Source: Acidobacteria bacterium RIFCSPLOWO2_02_FULL_65_29
Lineage (GTDB): Bacteria > Acidobacteriota > Vicinamibacteria > Vicinamibacterales > CAVVIG01
DNA: 55,660 bases
Assembly: GCA_001767435.1 (NCBI GenBank)
Contig: MEKT01000237.1
Span: 1-55,660 of the forward strand
Direction: 5' to 3'
In this document: positions 22,610-31,421 of the stretch, piece by piece
How the letters are laid out: each line of letters starts with the position of its first letter
How positions within the stretch are numbered: position 1 is the first letter of the stretch
Made by a program: the position numbers and the translations under genes
The notes under the pieces: generated by a model
Told to the model about the DNA's origin: nothing
What the model saw: the letters and a program-made list of their open reading frames with translations, nothing else
The model's database searches: none

Positions 22610-23678
22610 TCATCTCCTCGAAGCGGTCAGAGGGCACCGTCTGGCCGTCGATCGTCATGATGCGCGACGCCAGCGTAAAGACGGGCTTCTTGCGCCGGGC
22701 GAGAAGCGGCGGCGCGGTGGTCGCGAGCGCGCTGGCCAGGAAGGGCAGCGCGATGGTGGCATCGGCCTGCACCGAGACGCGCGCCGAGTCGGTCGCGAGC
22801 TTGCCCCAGCTCTGGGCCTCCTCGAGACTCGATCCCGAGGCGCCCCCGAAATGCGGCACGTCGGTCACGATCTGCAGCGCATACCGGTGGCCGCCGACGG
22901 CCGCACTATAGAACTCGGCCTGCACGCTCGCCTGGTTGATGAAATTCTTGGGCGTGCCGCCGCCGAGGACGACCGACGCGGTGCGCGGCCGCCGAATGAT
23001 CATGTTCGCCGACTCGACGATGTCGCCGATGATGTCGATGTGGCCGGCGCCAGGCGTCTTCTGCCGCGCCTGCGACAGGCCCATGCCAATCGAGGAGTCG
23101 GCAATCGCTGGACAGAAAATGGGGACGTTGGCGCGGTACGCGGACGTCAGAATCCCGTCGCGTCCCGTCGACTCCCAGAGGTGGTGCCCGAGCTGATAGA
23201 GGCACTCGCGCGTCGTGTACGGGCGCTTCTCGAGCGTGGCGGCGAAATCCGCGATCCAGATGTCGTTGGTGATGAATTCCTCTTCGTCGGCGTAGGTGTC
23301 GTACACGCGGTCGATACGATCCTCAGCCAGCGCGGCATCGTCGGCGAGTGGCGAACCCACGAAATGCCGGTGGCCCCGCGTTTCGTGCAGGTCGTGATAC
23401 AGGTTCGCGCCCGTCGACACCAGGCAGTCGACGTAGCGCTGTCCGATGAGGTGCGCCACCACGAGCCGAAGCCCGCCGGCACTCAGCGCTCCGGCCATTC
23501 CCAGGAAGATCGTGACGTCGTCCTCGAGCATCTTGAGCCAGATGCGGTAGGCGGTGGCGAGGTTGCGGCCCTGAAACGAGATCCGCTCCATCCGCGCCAA
23601 GACCTGATCGGCGCCGAGGCCGCTTTCGACGCCGAACGGCTCGATCGGCGTGTGCAGAAAGCGCGATTTCTTCGTCAT
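22593..23678 (-). CDS. Deoxyhypusine-synthase-like protein
   Basis: The 361-residue protein aligns by eye with deoxyhypusine synthase: DDVTIFLGMAGALSAGGLR near the start, CPAIADSSIGMGLSQAR in the middle, and VVLGGGTPKNFINQA near residue 243, where the Lys corresponds to the lysine that carries the aminobutyl group. Bacteria lack eIF5A, so members of this group are thought to make homospermidine or related polyamines from putrescine and spermidine with NAD. The agmatinase gene follows with an overlap, which supports a polyamine role. The final product is not predictable from sequence. Confidence 0.8.
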   Translation of the reverse strand: MTKKSRFLHTPIEPFGVESGLGADQVLARMERISFQGRNLATAYRIWLKMLEDDVTIFLGMAGALSAGGLRLVVAHLIGQRYVDCLVSTGANLYHDLHETRGHRHFVGSPLADDAALAEDRIDRVYDTYADEEEFITNDIWIADFAATLEKRPYTTRECLYQLGHHLWESTGRDGILTSAYRANVPIFCPAIADSSIGMGLSQARQKTPGAGHIDIIGDIVESANMIIRRPRTASVVLGGGTPKNFINQASVQAEFYSAAVGGHRYALQIVTDVPHFGGASGSSLEEAQSWGKLATDSARVSVQADATIALPFLASALATTAPPLLARRKKPVFTLASRIMTIDGQTVPSDRFEEMNESAV

Positions 23679-23713
23679 GCGCGGGACATTACATCACAAA
23701 AGGCGCGCGGGGC

Positions 23714-25291
23714 TCAGTTGGCGGCCGATTGCGGAAGGCGCCCGACGTCTTTCAAGAAGAAGAAGTCGGCAAACGGGGAGAGGTGGACGCCTGTGATGGA
23801 GCGCTGCGCGACCGTGAAGTTCGTTTTGGTCCAGAGGCTGATGTAGGGCACCTGGTCGGCCAGGACCCGCTGGACCTCGCGATACAGGCCGATCCGGCGC
23901 GCCGGGTCCGTCTCGACCGACGCGGCGTCGAGCAGGGCGTCGACGCGAGCGTCCGCGAAGAAGCCGCGATTGAACCCGCGAGGCGGAGTCTGCGCGGAGT
24001 GAAACACCTGGCGCAGGATGTCGGGGTCGGCCATGGCGCCGCCGACCCACTGGAGCGTATACATCTGGAAGTTGCCGGCCAGAACGTCGGCGTACAGCGT
24101 GGCGAACTCGTACGTGCGCACGTCGAGCGCGACGCCCACGGCCTGAAGATCGTGCTGGATGACCGTCGACTGCAGACGGTTGAACTCGAGGTTCGACACT
24201 TTCAACGTGAGACGCAATCGGGGCTTCGGACCGTCGCCGTCCGGATCCGGATAGCCGGCCTCATCCAGCAAGGCGCGGGCCCTGCCCGGATCGTGGTCGA
24301 ACGTCCGCTGGTTCGGCTCGAACGCCCACGAGATCGCCGGCAGCAGGCCGACGGCGGGCGTCGCGAGGCCGCGGCGAAGATGGTCGACGATGGCCTGGCG
24401 GTCGATGGCGTAGGCGAGCGCCTGACGCACGCGAGCGTCGCGCAGGGCCGGATCCCGCAGGTTGAGGCCGACATACTGGTAATCCGTACCTGGCGACGTC
24501 GTCACCGTTAGGTGGTCGCTCGTGGCGAGCTGATGGACGATGTCGGGTCCGATGTCGTTGATCACGAGATCGACGGTCCCTTTTTCGAGCTCGAGGCCCC
24601 GCATGATCTCGTCGGGAACAACCCGGAGCACCAGTCCGCCGTTGGGCGGCGCTCCAGCGAAGTGATCGGCGAACGGGGCGAGCTCCACGCGGTCGTCGAC
24701 CGCATAGCGCACGAAGCGATAGGGACCCGTGCCGACAGGGTGGTTGCGGAAGTCGGCCCCGGCGCCCGCCGGCACGATGGGGATCACCAGCGCCGTGGGA
24801 AACGACGGAAACGGCTCCTTCAGGGTGAACACCACCGTGTAGCTGTCGCGCGCCTCGACCGCCGCGAGCCCGCGAAACGCGACCTTTCGCGTCGAGATGA
24901 ACTCCGGGTCGAGGAACGACCGAAACGTATGAACCACGTCGGTCGACGTCAGCTCGTGGCCGTCGTGGAATGTCACACCCCGGCGGAGCGTCGCAACAAA
25001 GGTTGTTGGGTTGGGGTTGTCCAGCCGCGCGGCGAGTCCGGGCCCCGCTCGTAAATCGTTCCCGAGCTCCATCAGGTCGTTGAAAATCAACTGATGGATC
25101 TTCTGCGACACGTCGTCTGTTCCCACGCGCGGATCCAGATTGTTCGGGCCGCTGGTGATGGCGACGACGATGACGTTGGGGTGATCGAGCGGCCGCTGCA
25201 GGCAACTGGTGCAGCCGGCGAGGAGGAGCACAATATTTCCTACTGCGCGGGCGCTCGGCCATGCGAGCGTAACCGCGCGCCGGCGCCTCAT
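23714..25291 (-). CDS. Lipoprotein solute-binding protein of a peptide/nickel-type ABC transporter (family 5)
   Basis: The 525-residue product begins at the ATG at 25291, which overlaps the mutS stop (ATGA), and carries a lipobox LLAGC with Cys27. It then shows the SBP family 5 course: ITSGPNNLDPRVGTDDVSQK, GVTFHDGHELTSTDVVHTF, PVGTGPYRFVRY, ALAYAIDRQAIVDHLRRG and VPYISLWTKTNFTVAQR. It should be anchored to the outer face of the inner membrane or the outer membrane and bind oligopeptides or a similar solute. No permease or ATPase gene is next to it, so it may share a transporter encoded elsewhere. The frame continues upstream into mutS, but that is a shadow. Confidence 0.85.
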   Translation of the reverse strand: MRRRRAVTLAWPSARAVGNIVLLLAGCTSCLQRPLDHPNVIVVAITSGPNNLDPRVGTDDVSQKIHQLIFNDLMELGNDLRAGPGLAARLDNPNPTTFVATLRRGVTFHDGHELTSTDVVHTFRSFLDPEFISTRKVAFRGLAAVEARDSYTVVFTLKEPFPSFPTALVIPIVPAGAGADFRNHPVGTGPYRFVRYAVDDRVELAPFADHFAGAPPNGGLVLRVVPDEIMRGLELEKGTVDLVINDIGPDIVHQLATSDHLTVTTSPGTDYQYVGLNLRDPALRDARVRQALAYAIDRQAIVDHLRRGLATPAVGLLPAISWAFEPNQRTFDHDPGRARALLDEAGYPDPDGDGPKPRLRLTLKVSNLEFNRLQSTVIQHDLQAVGVALDVRTYEFATLYADVLAGNFQMYTLQWVGGAMADPDILRQVFHSAQTPPRGFNRGFFADARVDALLDAASVETDPARRIGLYREVQRVLADQVPYISLWTKTNFTVAQRSITGVHLSPFADFFFLKDVGRLPQSAAN

Positions 25292-27948
25292 TCCGCGGCC
25301 TCTTTCTTCAGCTCGGCCAGCAGCCCAAGCGCCTCGAGCGGCGTCATGCGATCGAGGTCGAGCGCCGCCAGCTTCTCGCGCAGCGCGTCGGCGGCACTCG
25401 AGGGCCCGGCCTGAAACAGTCCGAGCTGCCGCTGCGGGTCGGTCGAGGTGCCGCTGACCGATGGGCGGCCGCCGCGCGTCAGCTCGTCGCGTTCGAGGGC
25501 GGCGAGAATCTCGCGAGCGCGATCGATCACCGGCTTGGGCAGGCCGGCGAGCCTGGCCACCTGGATGCCGTAGCTGCGATCCGACCGGCCCGGGACGATC
25601 TTGCGGAGAAAAATGATTTCGTCCTTCCACTCGCGCGCCACCACGTGGTAGTTGACGACGCCTGGCGTGGCGTCGGCCAAATCCGTGAGCTCGTGGTAAT
25701 GCGTGGCGAAGAGGGTCTTGGGCCGGAGCCTCGGATGGGTCGCCAGGAACTCGGCGACGGCCCAGGCGATGCTGAGGCCGTCGAAGGTGGCGGTGCCCCG
25801 GCCGATCTCGTCGAGCACGACCAGACTCTTCGAGGTGGCGGTGTGCAGGATGTTGGCGGTCTCCTGCATCTCGACCATGAAGGTCGATTGGCCACGCGCG
25901 ATGTTGTCGGACGCGCCGACACGCGCGAAGATGCGGTCGACGAGGGCCAGCTTCGCCTCGCGCGCCGGGACGAACGATCCAGCCTGGGCCATCACCGACA
26001 GGAGCGCCGTCTGGCGCAGGTAGGTGGACTTGCCACCCATGTTCGGCCCGGTCAGCACGACGAGCTGGGCGGTCGTGCCGTTCAACGCGATGTCGTTTGG
26101 CACGAACGGCTGGCCGGCCGCCGACGTACGGCGCTCGACCACCGGATGCCGCGAGTCGGCAACGGCGATGTCGTCGCCGTCATGCACGTGGGGCTTCGTG
26201 TAGTTGTTCAGCGCCGCGTCCTCGGCGAGCGTGGCGAGCACGTCGAGCCCGGCCAGGGCGCGCGAGGTGGCCTGGACGCGGGGCGCCTCGGCGGCGACCT
26301 CGGTCCTCAGCGCTTCGAACAGCTCGATCTCGCACTCGAGGATGCGCTCGTCGGCGCCAAGAACTTTCTCCTCGTACTCCTTGAGCGCGGGCGTGATGAA
26401 CCGCTCGCCGCCGGCAATGGTCTGCTTGCGGTGATAGTCGGGCGGCACGGCGCGCAGGTTCGACTTCGAGACTTCTATGTAATAGCCGAACACGCGGTTG
26501 TAGCGAATCTTGAGCGAGGCGATGCCCGTGCGGGCGCGCTCGCGGTCCTCCATCTCGGCGATCACCTGCTTGCCGGACCGGCTGATCCTCCGGAGCTCGT
26601 CGAGCTGCGCGTTCACGTCGTCGCGGGTGAAGCCGCCGTCGCGGGCAAGCGCCGGCGGGTCGTCGACGAGCGTCAGGTCAATCCGGCCGCGAAGCTCGGC
26701 CAGATCGTCGAGCGCGGACACGAGCGAGCAGACGAGCGGCGCCTGCAGGCTGGCGAGCACGGTCCGCACGCGCGGGACCGCAGCCAGCGACTGTTTCAGG
26801 CCGACCAGATCGCGGGGGCCGGCGATTCCGAGCGCGGCGCGCGCGACGAGGCGCTCGAGGTCCTGCACGCCCTTGATCGCCTCCCGGAACTTGCCGCGGT
26901 CGGTCGTGCGAAACGCGAGCTCCTCGACCGCGTCCAGCCGATCGCGAATCGCGTCGAGCGCCACCAGCGGCCGGAGCAGCCACGCTCGCAGCATGCGACT
27001 GCCCGCCGATGTGACGGTCCGATCGAGCTCGTCGAGCAGGGAGCCCTCGCGGCCACCTTCCGACCCCTCGAGAATCTCCAGGTGCTGGAGTGTGGTCGTG
27101 TCAATGAGCAGCGCGTCGGCGCGCTCGCGGAAGCTGACGGCGCGGACGTGCGCCAGGTCGGCCTTCTGGGTGGTCCGCAGGTAATGGACGAGCGCGCCGG
27201 CGGCCGAGACGGCGCCCGGATGGCCTTCGAGCCCGAACCCTTCGAGGCCGCCCGCCCGAAGCTGGTCGAGCAGCGTCCGGCGAGCCGCCTCGAGATCGAA
27301 CGACCAGCCCTCGACCGTGGTCACCCGCACGCCCGCGACAGCAAGCATGGGCCAGCGCTCGGCCGGAGGCGACCGATCGCCGTCGGCGTTTTCCGGAACA
27401 ATGACCTCGCGGGGCCTGAGCACGACCAGTTCGTCGGCCAGCGCCTGCAGACCATCCGCGCCGCGATATTCGGCGGTCGTGAACTCGCCGGTCGAGACGT
27501 CCAGCAAGGCCACGCCCGTCGTGCCGTTCGCCCCGCGGGCGCCACCCGGCGCGAGCGCCATCAGAAATGCCGGTTCGCGGGCGTCGAGATAGTTGGCATC
27601 GGTCAGGGTGCCGGGCGAGACGACGCGCACCACCTCGCGCCGGACAATCCCCTTGGCTGTCCGCGGATCCTCGACCTGGTCGCAGATCGCGACGCGAAAG
27701 CCCTTCTTGACGAGGCGGGCCACGTAGGCGTCGGCGGCGTGAAAGGGCACGCCACACATGGGAATGCCGCCGCCGTTGGCTGCTTTCGACCGCGAGGTGA
27801 GCGTGAGATCGAGCGCACGCGAGGCGACGAGGGCGTCCTCGTAGAACATCTCGTAGAAGTCGCCCATCCGGAAGAAGAGAATGGCGTCCTTGTGCTGTTC
27901 CTTGGCGTCGAGATACTGACGCATCGCCGGCGTCGCCGCCGTTGGCAT
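25288..27948 (-). CDS. mutS: DNA mismatch repair ATPase MutS
   Basis: The 886-residue protein starts MPTAATPAMRQYLDAKEQHK and has the mismatch-reading FYEMF motif within GDFYEMFYEDAL. The core clamp domains follow, then the ATPase: Walker A GPNMGGKST near residue 633, the signature SDNIARGQSTFMVEM, Walker B VVLDEIGRGTATFDG and the His-containing ATHYHELTDLA. It recognises mispairs in replicated DNA. The C terminus ends with a helical stretch (ALGLLAELKKEA). The start has an AGGT box 9 bases upstream. A hairpin array (27964-28050) separates it from divergent tsaB, and the SBP gene follows with a 4-base overlap. Confidence 0.97.
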   Translation of the reverse strand: MPTAATPAMRQYLDAKEQHKDAILFFRMGDFYEMFYEDALVASRALDLTLTSRSKAANGGGIPMCGVPFHAADAYVARLVKKGFRVAICDQVEDPRTAKGIVRREVVRVVSPGTLTDANYLDAREPAFLMALAPGGARGANGTTGVALLDVSTGEFTTAEYRGADGLQALADELVVLRPREVIVPENADGDRSPPAERWPMLAVAGVRVTTVEGWSFDLEAARRTLLDQLRAGGLEGFGLEGHPGAVSAAGALVHYLRTTQKADLAHVRAVSFRERADALLIDTTTLQHLEILEGSEGGREGSLLDELDRTVTSAGSRMLRAWLLRPLVALDAIRDRLDAVEELAFRTTDRGKFREAIKGVQDLERLVARAALGIAGPRDLVGLKQSLAAVPRVRTVLASLQAPLVCSLVSALDDLAELRGRIDLTLVDDPPALARDGGFTRDDVNAQLDELRRISRSGKQVIAEMEDRERARTGIASLKIRYNRVFGYYIEVSKSNLRAVPPDYHRKQTIAGGERFITPALKEYEEKVLGADERILECEIELFEALRTEVAAEAPRVQATSRALAGLDVLATLAEDAALNNYTKPHVHDGDDIAVADSRHPVVERRTSAAGQPFVPNDIALNGTTAQLVVLTGPNMGGKSTYLRQTALLSVMAQAGSFVPAREAKLALVDRIFARVGASDNIARGQSTFMVEMQETANILHTATSKSLVVLDEIGRGTATFDGLSIAWAVAEFLATHPRLRPKTLFATHYHELTDLADATPGVVNYHVVAREWKDEIIFLRKIVPGRSDRSYGIQVARLAGLPKPVIDRAREILAALERDELTRGGRPSVSGTSTDPQRQLGLFQAGPSSAADALREKLAALDLDRMTPLEALGLLAELKKEAAE

Positions 27949-27963
27949 ATCGGGGGACCTTCG

Positions 27964-28050
27964 TTGACAGTCAACAGTTCACAGTCAACAGTTCACAGTC
28001 AACAGTTGACCTTGAGAGAGAATGGCGACTGTCAACTGTCGACTGTCGAC
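27964..28050. repeat. Hairpin array of AACTGTCAACTGT-type words (copy A2)
   Basis: The left arm (27964-28010) has three repeats of a 16-base unit of the kind cagtcaacagttcaca, and the right arm (28026-28050) reads actgtcaactgtcgactgtc, its complement. It fills most of the 130-base spacer between divergent mutS and tsaB, so both promoters must lie in or around it. GTCGAC and TTGACAGTCAA words resemble -35 boxes. Confidence 0.75.
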
Positions 28051-28078
28051 TTCGGAGCCGCTGCCTGTAGTGTAACCG

Positions 28079-28816
28079 ATGCTCGTACTCGCCCTGGACA
28101 CGACGACTCGCACAGGAAGCGTCGCGATCGTGCGCGACACGCGCGTGCTCGTCGAGCGTGCCGGCGATCCCGCGCGGACACACGCCGAGCGGCTGCCGCA
28201 GGAGATTCTGAGCCTGGTCGGCGAGGCGGGCGTTCCGCTGTCGGCGGTGGACGTGTTCGCAGTGGCTTCGGGTCCCGGTTCGTTCACCGGCCTGCGGATC
28301 GGGATCTCCACGATTCAGGGACTGGCGTTCGCGAGTGGACGGTCAGTCGTTCCCGTCTCGGCGCTCGAGGCGCTGGCCGAGTGGGCCAGCGGGGACCTGT
28401 CGTCCGGCCGCATCGTCGGCGTCTGGACCGACGCGTATCGCCGCGAAGTCTTCAGCGCTCTGTACCGGGTCGGGGACGCGGCACAGTACTCGCCGGCGCG
28501 CGTCGCCGAGATCGAGGGACCCACAGCGGGCGACCCGGCGGCCACCCTGGCGCGATGGGCGGGGCAGGGCCGTGTCCCGGATCTCTGGGTCGGCGACGGC
28601 GCCGTGTTGTATGCCGCGGCGGTGGGCGCGCGCGGACCGGTCGTGCCGTCGCCGGCGCTTTCCGGCGCGATCGGCTTGATGGCGGCCCATCCTGCGCGGG
28701 CAGGCGCCGCGTCTGATCCCTCGCGCGTCCAACCACTGTACGTTCGCCGTCCCGACGCGGAGCTGGCGCGCGAACGGCGCGCAGGAGATGATCAATCGCC
28801 GAGGACACGGAAGTAA
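28079..28816 (+). CDS. tsaB: tRNA threonylcarbamoyladenosine biosynthesis protein TsaB
   Basis: The 245-residue product starts MLVLALDTTTRTGSVAIVRD and has the motif VASGPGSFTGLRIGISTIQG, typical of TsaB, an ASKHA-fold protein. It works with TsaD and TsaE to make the t6A modification at position 37 of tRNAs that read ANN codons. It lacks the metal-binding His pair of TsaD, as expected for TsaB. The rimI gene follows 118 bases later, a common pairing. Its promoter lies in the repeat-rich spacer shared with mutS. Confidence 0.9.
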   Translation: MLVLALDTTTRTGSVAIVRDTRVLVERAGDPARTHAERLPQEILSLVGEAGVPLSAVDVFAVASGPGSFTGLRIGISTIQGLAFASGRSVVPVSALEALAEWASGDLSSGRIVGVWTDAYRREVFSALYRVGDAAQYSPARVAEIEGPTAGDPAATLARWAGQGRVPDLWVGDGAVLYAAAVGARGPVVPSPALSGAIGLMAAHPARAGAASDPSRVQPLYVRRPDAELARERRAGDDQSPRTRK

Positions 28817-28934
28817 ACACCGGTTTGCTCCTGATCCCGGAGGGCTCGTGAGTCGACGTACCGCCGCTACACACGTCAACACAAGTGCCTTCCGGGATGA
28901 GGCGTCCTCATCCTCGGCCCGTGAGACGCCCGTT

Positions 28935-29411
28935 ATGCCCGACTGGATCATCGAGCCCCTGACGTCGCCCGACGAGATCGACGCCATCCTGGCGATCGAA
29001 GAGGCGTCGTTCACCAATCCCTGGACGCGCCAGATGTATCTGGCCGAGATCCAGAAGACCGACGTGTCGTTTTTCCTGCTCGCCCGAGATGCGTCGCGCC
29101 GCGCGGTCGGGTTCTGCTCTTTCTGGCGCGTCCTCGACGAGCTGCACATCAACAACCTGGCCGTACGGTCGGAGCATCGGCGGCAGGGCGTGGCCTCGGC
29201 GCTCCTGGCGCGCGTGCTTGCCGACGGCGTCGGTCTGGGCGCGAAGAGCGCGACGCTCGAGGTCAGGCGATCCAACGAAGGCGCGTTGCGGCTCTACGAG
29301 CGCTTCGGGTTCTCTGTCGCCGGCGTGCGGCGCGGGTACTACACCAAGCCGGTCGAGGATGCACTCGTGCTCCGGCTGGCGGACCTTGAAACGCCTGTGG
29401 CCTTGTGTTAG
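28935..29411 (+). CDS. rimI: Ribosomal protein S18 alanine N-acetyltransferase RimI
   Basis: From the ATG at 28935 the product has 158 residues and a GNAT fold. Key parts are ILAIEEASFTNPWTRQMYLA near the N terminus, FWRVLDELHINNLAVRSEHR before the acetyl-CoA loop, RRQGVASALLARVL (the R/Q-x-x-G-x-A pattern), and the C-terminal YERFGFSVAGVRRGYYTKP with the Tyr that acts as acid. RimI acetylates the N-terminal Ala of ribosomal protein S18. A longer frame opens at 28788 inside tsaB, but its extra 49 residues look non-native. Confidence 0.85.
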   Translation: MPDWIIEPLTSPDEIDAILAIEEASFTNPWTRQMYLAEIQKTDVSFFLLARDASRRAVGFCSFWRVLDELHINNLAVRSEHRRQGVASALLARVLADGVGLGAKSATLEVRRSNEGALRLYERFGFSVAGVRRGYYTKPVEDALVLRLADLETPVALC

Positions 29412-29490
29412 GTTTCGGCCGTGTACGACGGACGCCTGAGCCCCCACGCGCCAACCGGACGTTCAGGACCAACTCGACAGGAGGCGGCAC

Positions 29491-29757
29491 ATGAATGAGC
29501 AGTCGCAGGATCCCAAGGAGCTGTTGCTGCAGACGGACGAGGAGTTTCACCGGCTCGCCGTCCAGCATCACGAGCTCGACGATCGCCTGCACCAACTGAC
29601 CGCCAAGCCCTACCTCTCGGAGCCCGAACAAGTCGAAGAAGTCACCCTCAAGAAGCGCAAGCTGCAAATCAAGGATCGCATGGAGGACATCCTGCGGCGG
29701 CATCGACAGACTCGCGAGCCGCTCGCCCCGATGTCCAGTGCGGCGCCGCATCGGTAA
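29491..29757 (+). CDS. DUF465/YdcH-family small protein
   Basis: The 88-residue product is almost wholly helical: EEFHRLAVQHHELDDRLHQL followed by a short turn with Pro (TAKPYLSEPEQVEE), then VTLKKRKLQIKDRMEDILRR. This is the two-helix hairpin of DUF465 (YdcH), whose role is unknown. The start ATG has an AGGAGG box 7 bases upstream. The stop codon forms part of an inverted repeat (29755-29817). Confidence 0.85.
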   Translation: MNEQSQDPKELLLQTDEEFHRLAVQHHELDDRLHQLTAKPYLSEPEQVEEVTLKKRKLQIKDRMEDILRRHRQTREPLAPMSSAAPHR

Positions 29758-29817
29758 CGAAGCTCCGCCGCAAACCGACGAGCAAGACGAAGCCTCTGGG
29801 TCGGTGAAGCTTCGTTA
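29755..29817. repeat. Inverted repeat at the end of the DUF465 gene
   Basis: The arms taacgaagct (29755-29764, with the TAA stop) and agcttcgtta (29808-29817) are perfect 10-base complements around a 43-base loop. It may help end transcription together with the GC-rich hairpin that follows. Confidence 0.45.
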
Positions 29818-29823
29818 CTAGTT

Positions 29824-29847
29824 GCGCGGCCGCCGGAGCGGCCGCGC
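29824..29847 (+). terminator. GC-rich hairpin without T-run
   Basis: Ten-base arms gcgcggccgc and gcggccgcgc enclose a 4-base loop. It is the strongest hairpin in this spacer and lies between the DUF465 gene and psd. The absence of a T-run leaves its efficiency uncertain. Confidence 0.5.
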
Positions 29848-29887
29848 CTAAGACAGCTTCTAAGGCTCGCCGACAAGAACTTGCTTC

Positions 29888-30565
29888 ATGCGTCACGATC
29901 ATGGCCTTAGAAGATGTCTCGTGCGGGTTGATTCTGCGGGGCTGCCGTTCATCGGCGGCGCCGCGGTGCTTGCCCTTGCCGGCGCCGTCTTCGGATGGCC
30001 CCTGGCGCTCCCTGGTCTCGCGCTCGCCGCGTTTTTCGCATTCTTCTTCCGAGACCCCGACCGGAGGATCCCAGGCGAGGCGCACGCCGTCCTCTCGCCG
30101 GCCGACGGGCGTGTGCTCGTTGCGGGTCCCGCGGTGGCGGGCGCTGCGCCGCCCGGCGTCTGGCAGCAGGTGAGCATCTTCCTCTCGCCCATCGACGTGC
30201 ACGTCAATCGCGTGCCGGTGTCGGGGCGGGTCACCCGCGTGAGCTTCACGCCTGGGCGCTTTCTGCCGGCGTATCGGCACGACGCCGGGACGACCAACGA
30301 GCGCAGCGAGATCTGGATCGACCATGCCGGCCAGCCCATCGTGGCGCGGCAGATCGTCGGCATCCTGGCGCGCCGGGTGGTCTGCCGGCTCGCGGCCGGC
30401 GCGGACGTGAAGGCGGGCGATCGCTACGGGATCATGAAATTCGGGTCGCGCATGGACGTGTTTCTGCCCGAAACGGCGATCCTTCGCGTCGCCGAGCACG
30501 ATGTGGTGCGCGGGGGCGAAACAGTCATCGCAATGCTAGACTCTGGGAATGGACGCCGCGCCTAG
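29888..30565 (+). CDS. psd: Phosphatidylserine decarboxylase proenzyme
   Basis: The 225-residue protein is the short form of phosphatidylserine decarboxylase. An N-terminal membrane helix pair (GAAVLALAGAVFGWPLALPG) precedes FFRDPDRRIPGEAHAVLSPA. SIFLSPIDVHVNRVPVSG is the conserved middle motif, and KFGSRMDVFLPE near residue 186 is the self-cleavage site, where Gly-Ser splits to give the pyruvoyl group. The enzyme makes phosphatidylethanolamine at the inner membrane. pssA follows with a 17-base overlap, so the two steps are coexpressed. The ATG start at 29888 has no strong ribosome binding site. Confidence 0.95.
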   Translation: MRHDHGLRRCLVRVDSAGLPFIGGAAVLALAGAVFGWPLALPGLALAAFFAFFFRDPDRRIPGEAHAVLSPADGRVLVAGPAVAGAAPPGVWQQVSIFLSPIDVHVNRVPVSGRVTRVSFTPGRFLPAYRHDAGTTNERSEIWIDHAGQPIVARQIVGILARRVVCRLAAGADVKAGDRYGIMKFGSRMDVFLPETAILRVAEHDVVRGGETVIAMLDSGNGRRA

Positions 30566-31421
30566 CCGGCTTCGGTTCCTCCGCCGCACCGCCGACCGCC
30601 CGCGACGACGGTTCAGGCGCGGGGTCTACCTGCTGCCAGGCCTGTTCACGGTCGCCAACATGTTCTGCGGCTACGCCTGTGTGGTGTACGCCATGCGCGG
30701 GGAGTTCGAAACCGCCGCGCCCTTCATCGGCATCGCGTTCGCGCTCGACATGCTGGATGGCCGCATCGCCCGCCTGACGGGGACCGAGAGCGAGTTCGGC
30801 GTCCAGTTCGATTCGTTGGCCGACGTCATCTCATTCGGGATGGCTCCGGCGATCCTGCTGTTCCAATGGGGACTGGCACCGCTTGGGCGCCTCGGCTGGG
30901 CTGCCGGATTCGTGTTCGTCACCGCGGCTGCGTTGCGGCTTGCACGGTTCAATATTCAGACGGCGGCGGGCGGTGACAAGCGCTACTTCGTCGGCATGCC
31001 GAGCCCTGCCGCCGCGTCGGTTCCCGCGGCCACCGTCTTCGCGTACCCGGGGGGATTCACCGACTATCGCGCCGCGCTCCCGGTGCTGGCGCTGGTGCTC
31101 GTGCCGGCCGTCCTGATGGTCAGCACCATCCGGTTCCGCAGCTTCAAGACGATTGACCTCCGTACCCGCCGACCCTACACGGTGCTGCTGCTGGTGGCGG
31201 CCGGCATCATGCTGGTCGTCACCCACCCGCAGCTCATGCTGCTCGTGATGGCCTACACCTACCTCGCCTCCGCGTTCATCGGGATGGCCATCACGCGCCT
31301 CCGACAGCGCGGCGACAAATCGTCGCGCGCCGACACACGGCGAGACGAGTCGGCGCCGACCCGCGATTCCACGGCCAATGAGGACAGAAATTTCAGCTTG
31401 CCACCGGCAAAGCGATCGTGA
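30549..31421 (+). CDS. pssA: CDP-diacylglycerol-serine O-phosphatidyltransferase
   Basis: The 290-residue membrane enzyme has the CDP-alcohol phosphotransferase motif in FALDMLDGRIARLTGTESEF followed by GVQFDSLADVIS, giving D-G-x-x-A-R-x8-G-x3-D-x3-D. About seven membrane helices follow, and the tail after residue 260 is hydrophilic and Arg-rich. It makes phosphatidylserine, the substrate of psd just upstream, which it overlaps by 17 bases. Its last 29 bases overlap the end of the convergent histidine-kinase gene. Confidence 0.95.
   Translation: MDAAPSRLRFLRRTADRPRRRFRRGVYLLPGLFTVANMFCGYACVVYAMRGEFETAAPFIGIAFALDMLDGRIARLTGTESEFGVQFDSLADVISFGMAPAILLFQWGLAPLGRLGWAAGFVFVTAAALRLARFNIQTAAGGDKRYFVGMPSPAAASVPAATVFAYPGGFTDYRAALPVLALVLVPAVLMVSTIRFRSFKTIDLRTRRPYTVLLLVAAGIMLVVTHPQLMLLVMAYTYLASAFIGMAITRLRQRGDKSSRADTRRDESAPTRDSTANEDRNFSLPPAKRS

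Noticed and set aside
25292-25630. N-terminal extension of the solute-binding protein into mutS
   Set aside because: The lipoprotein signal begins at the ATG at 25291; the extension is a shadow of mutS.
25645-28716. A 1023-codon open frame on the plus strand opposite mutS
   Set aside because: It is the antisense shadow of mutS in GC-rich DNA; it has no domain pattern and mutS is certain.
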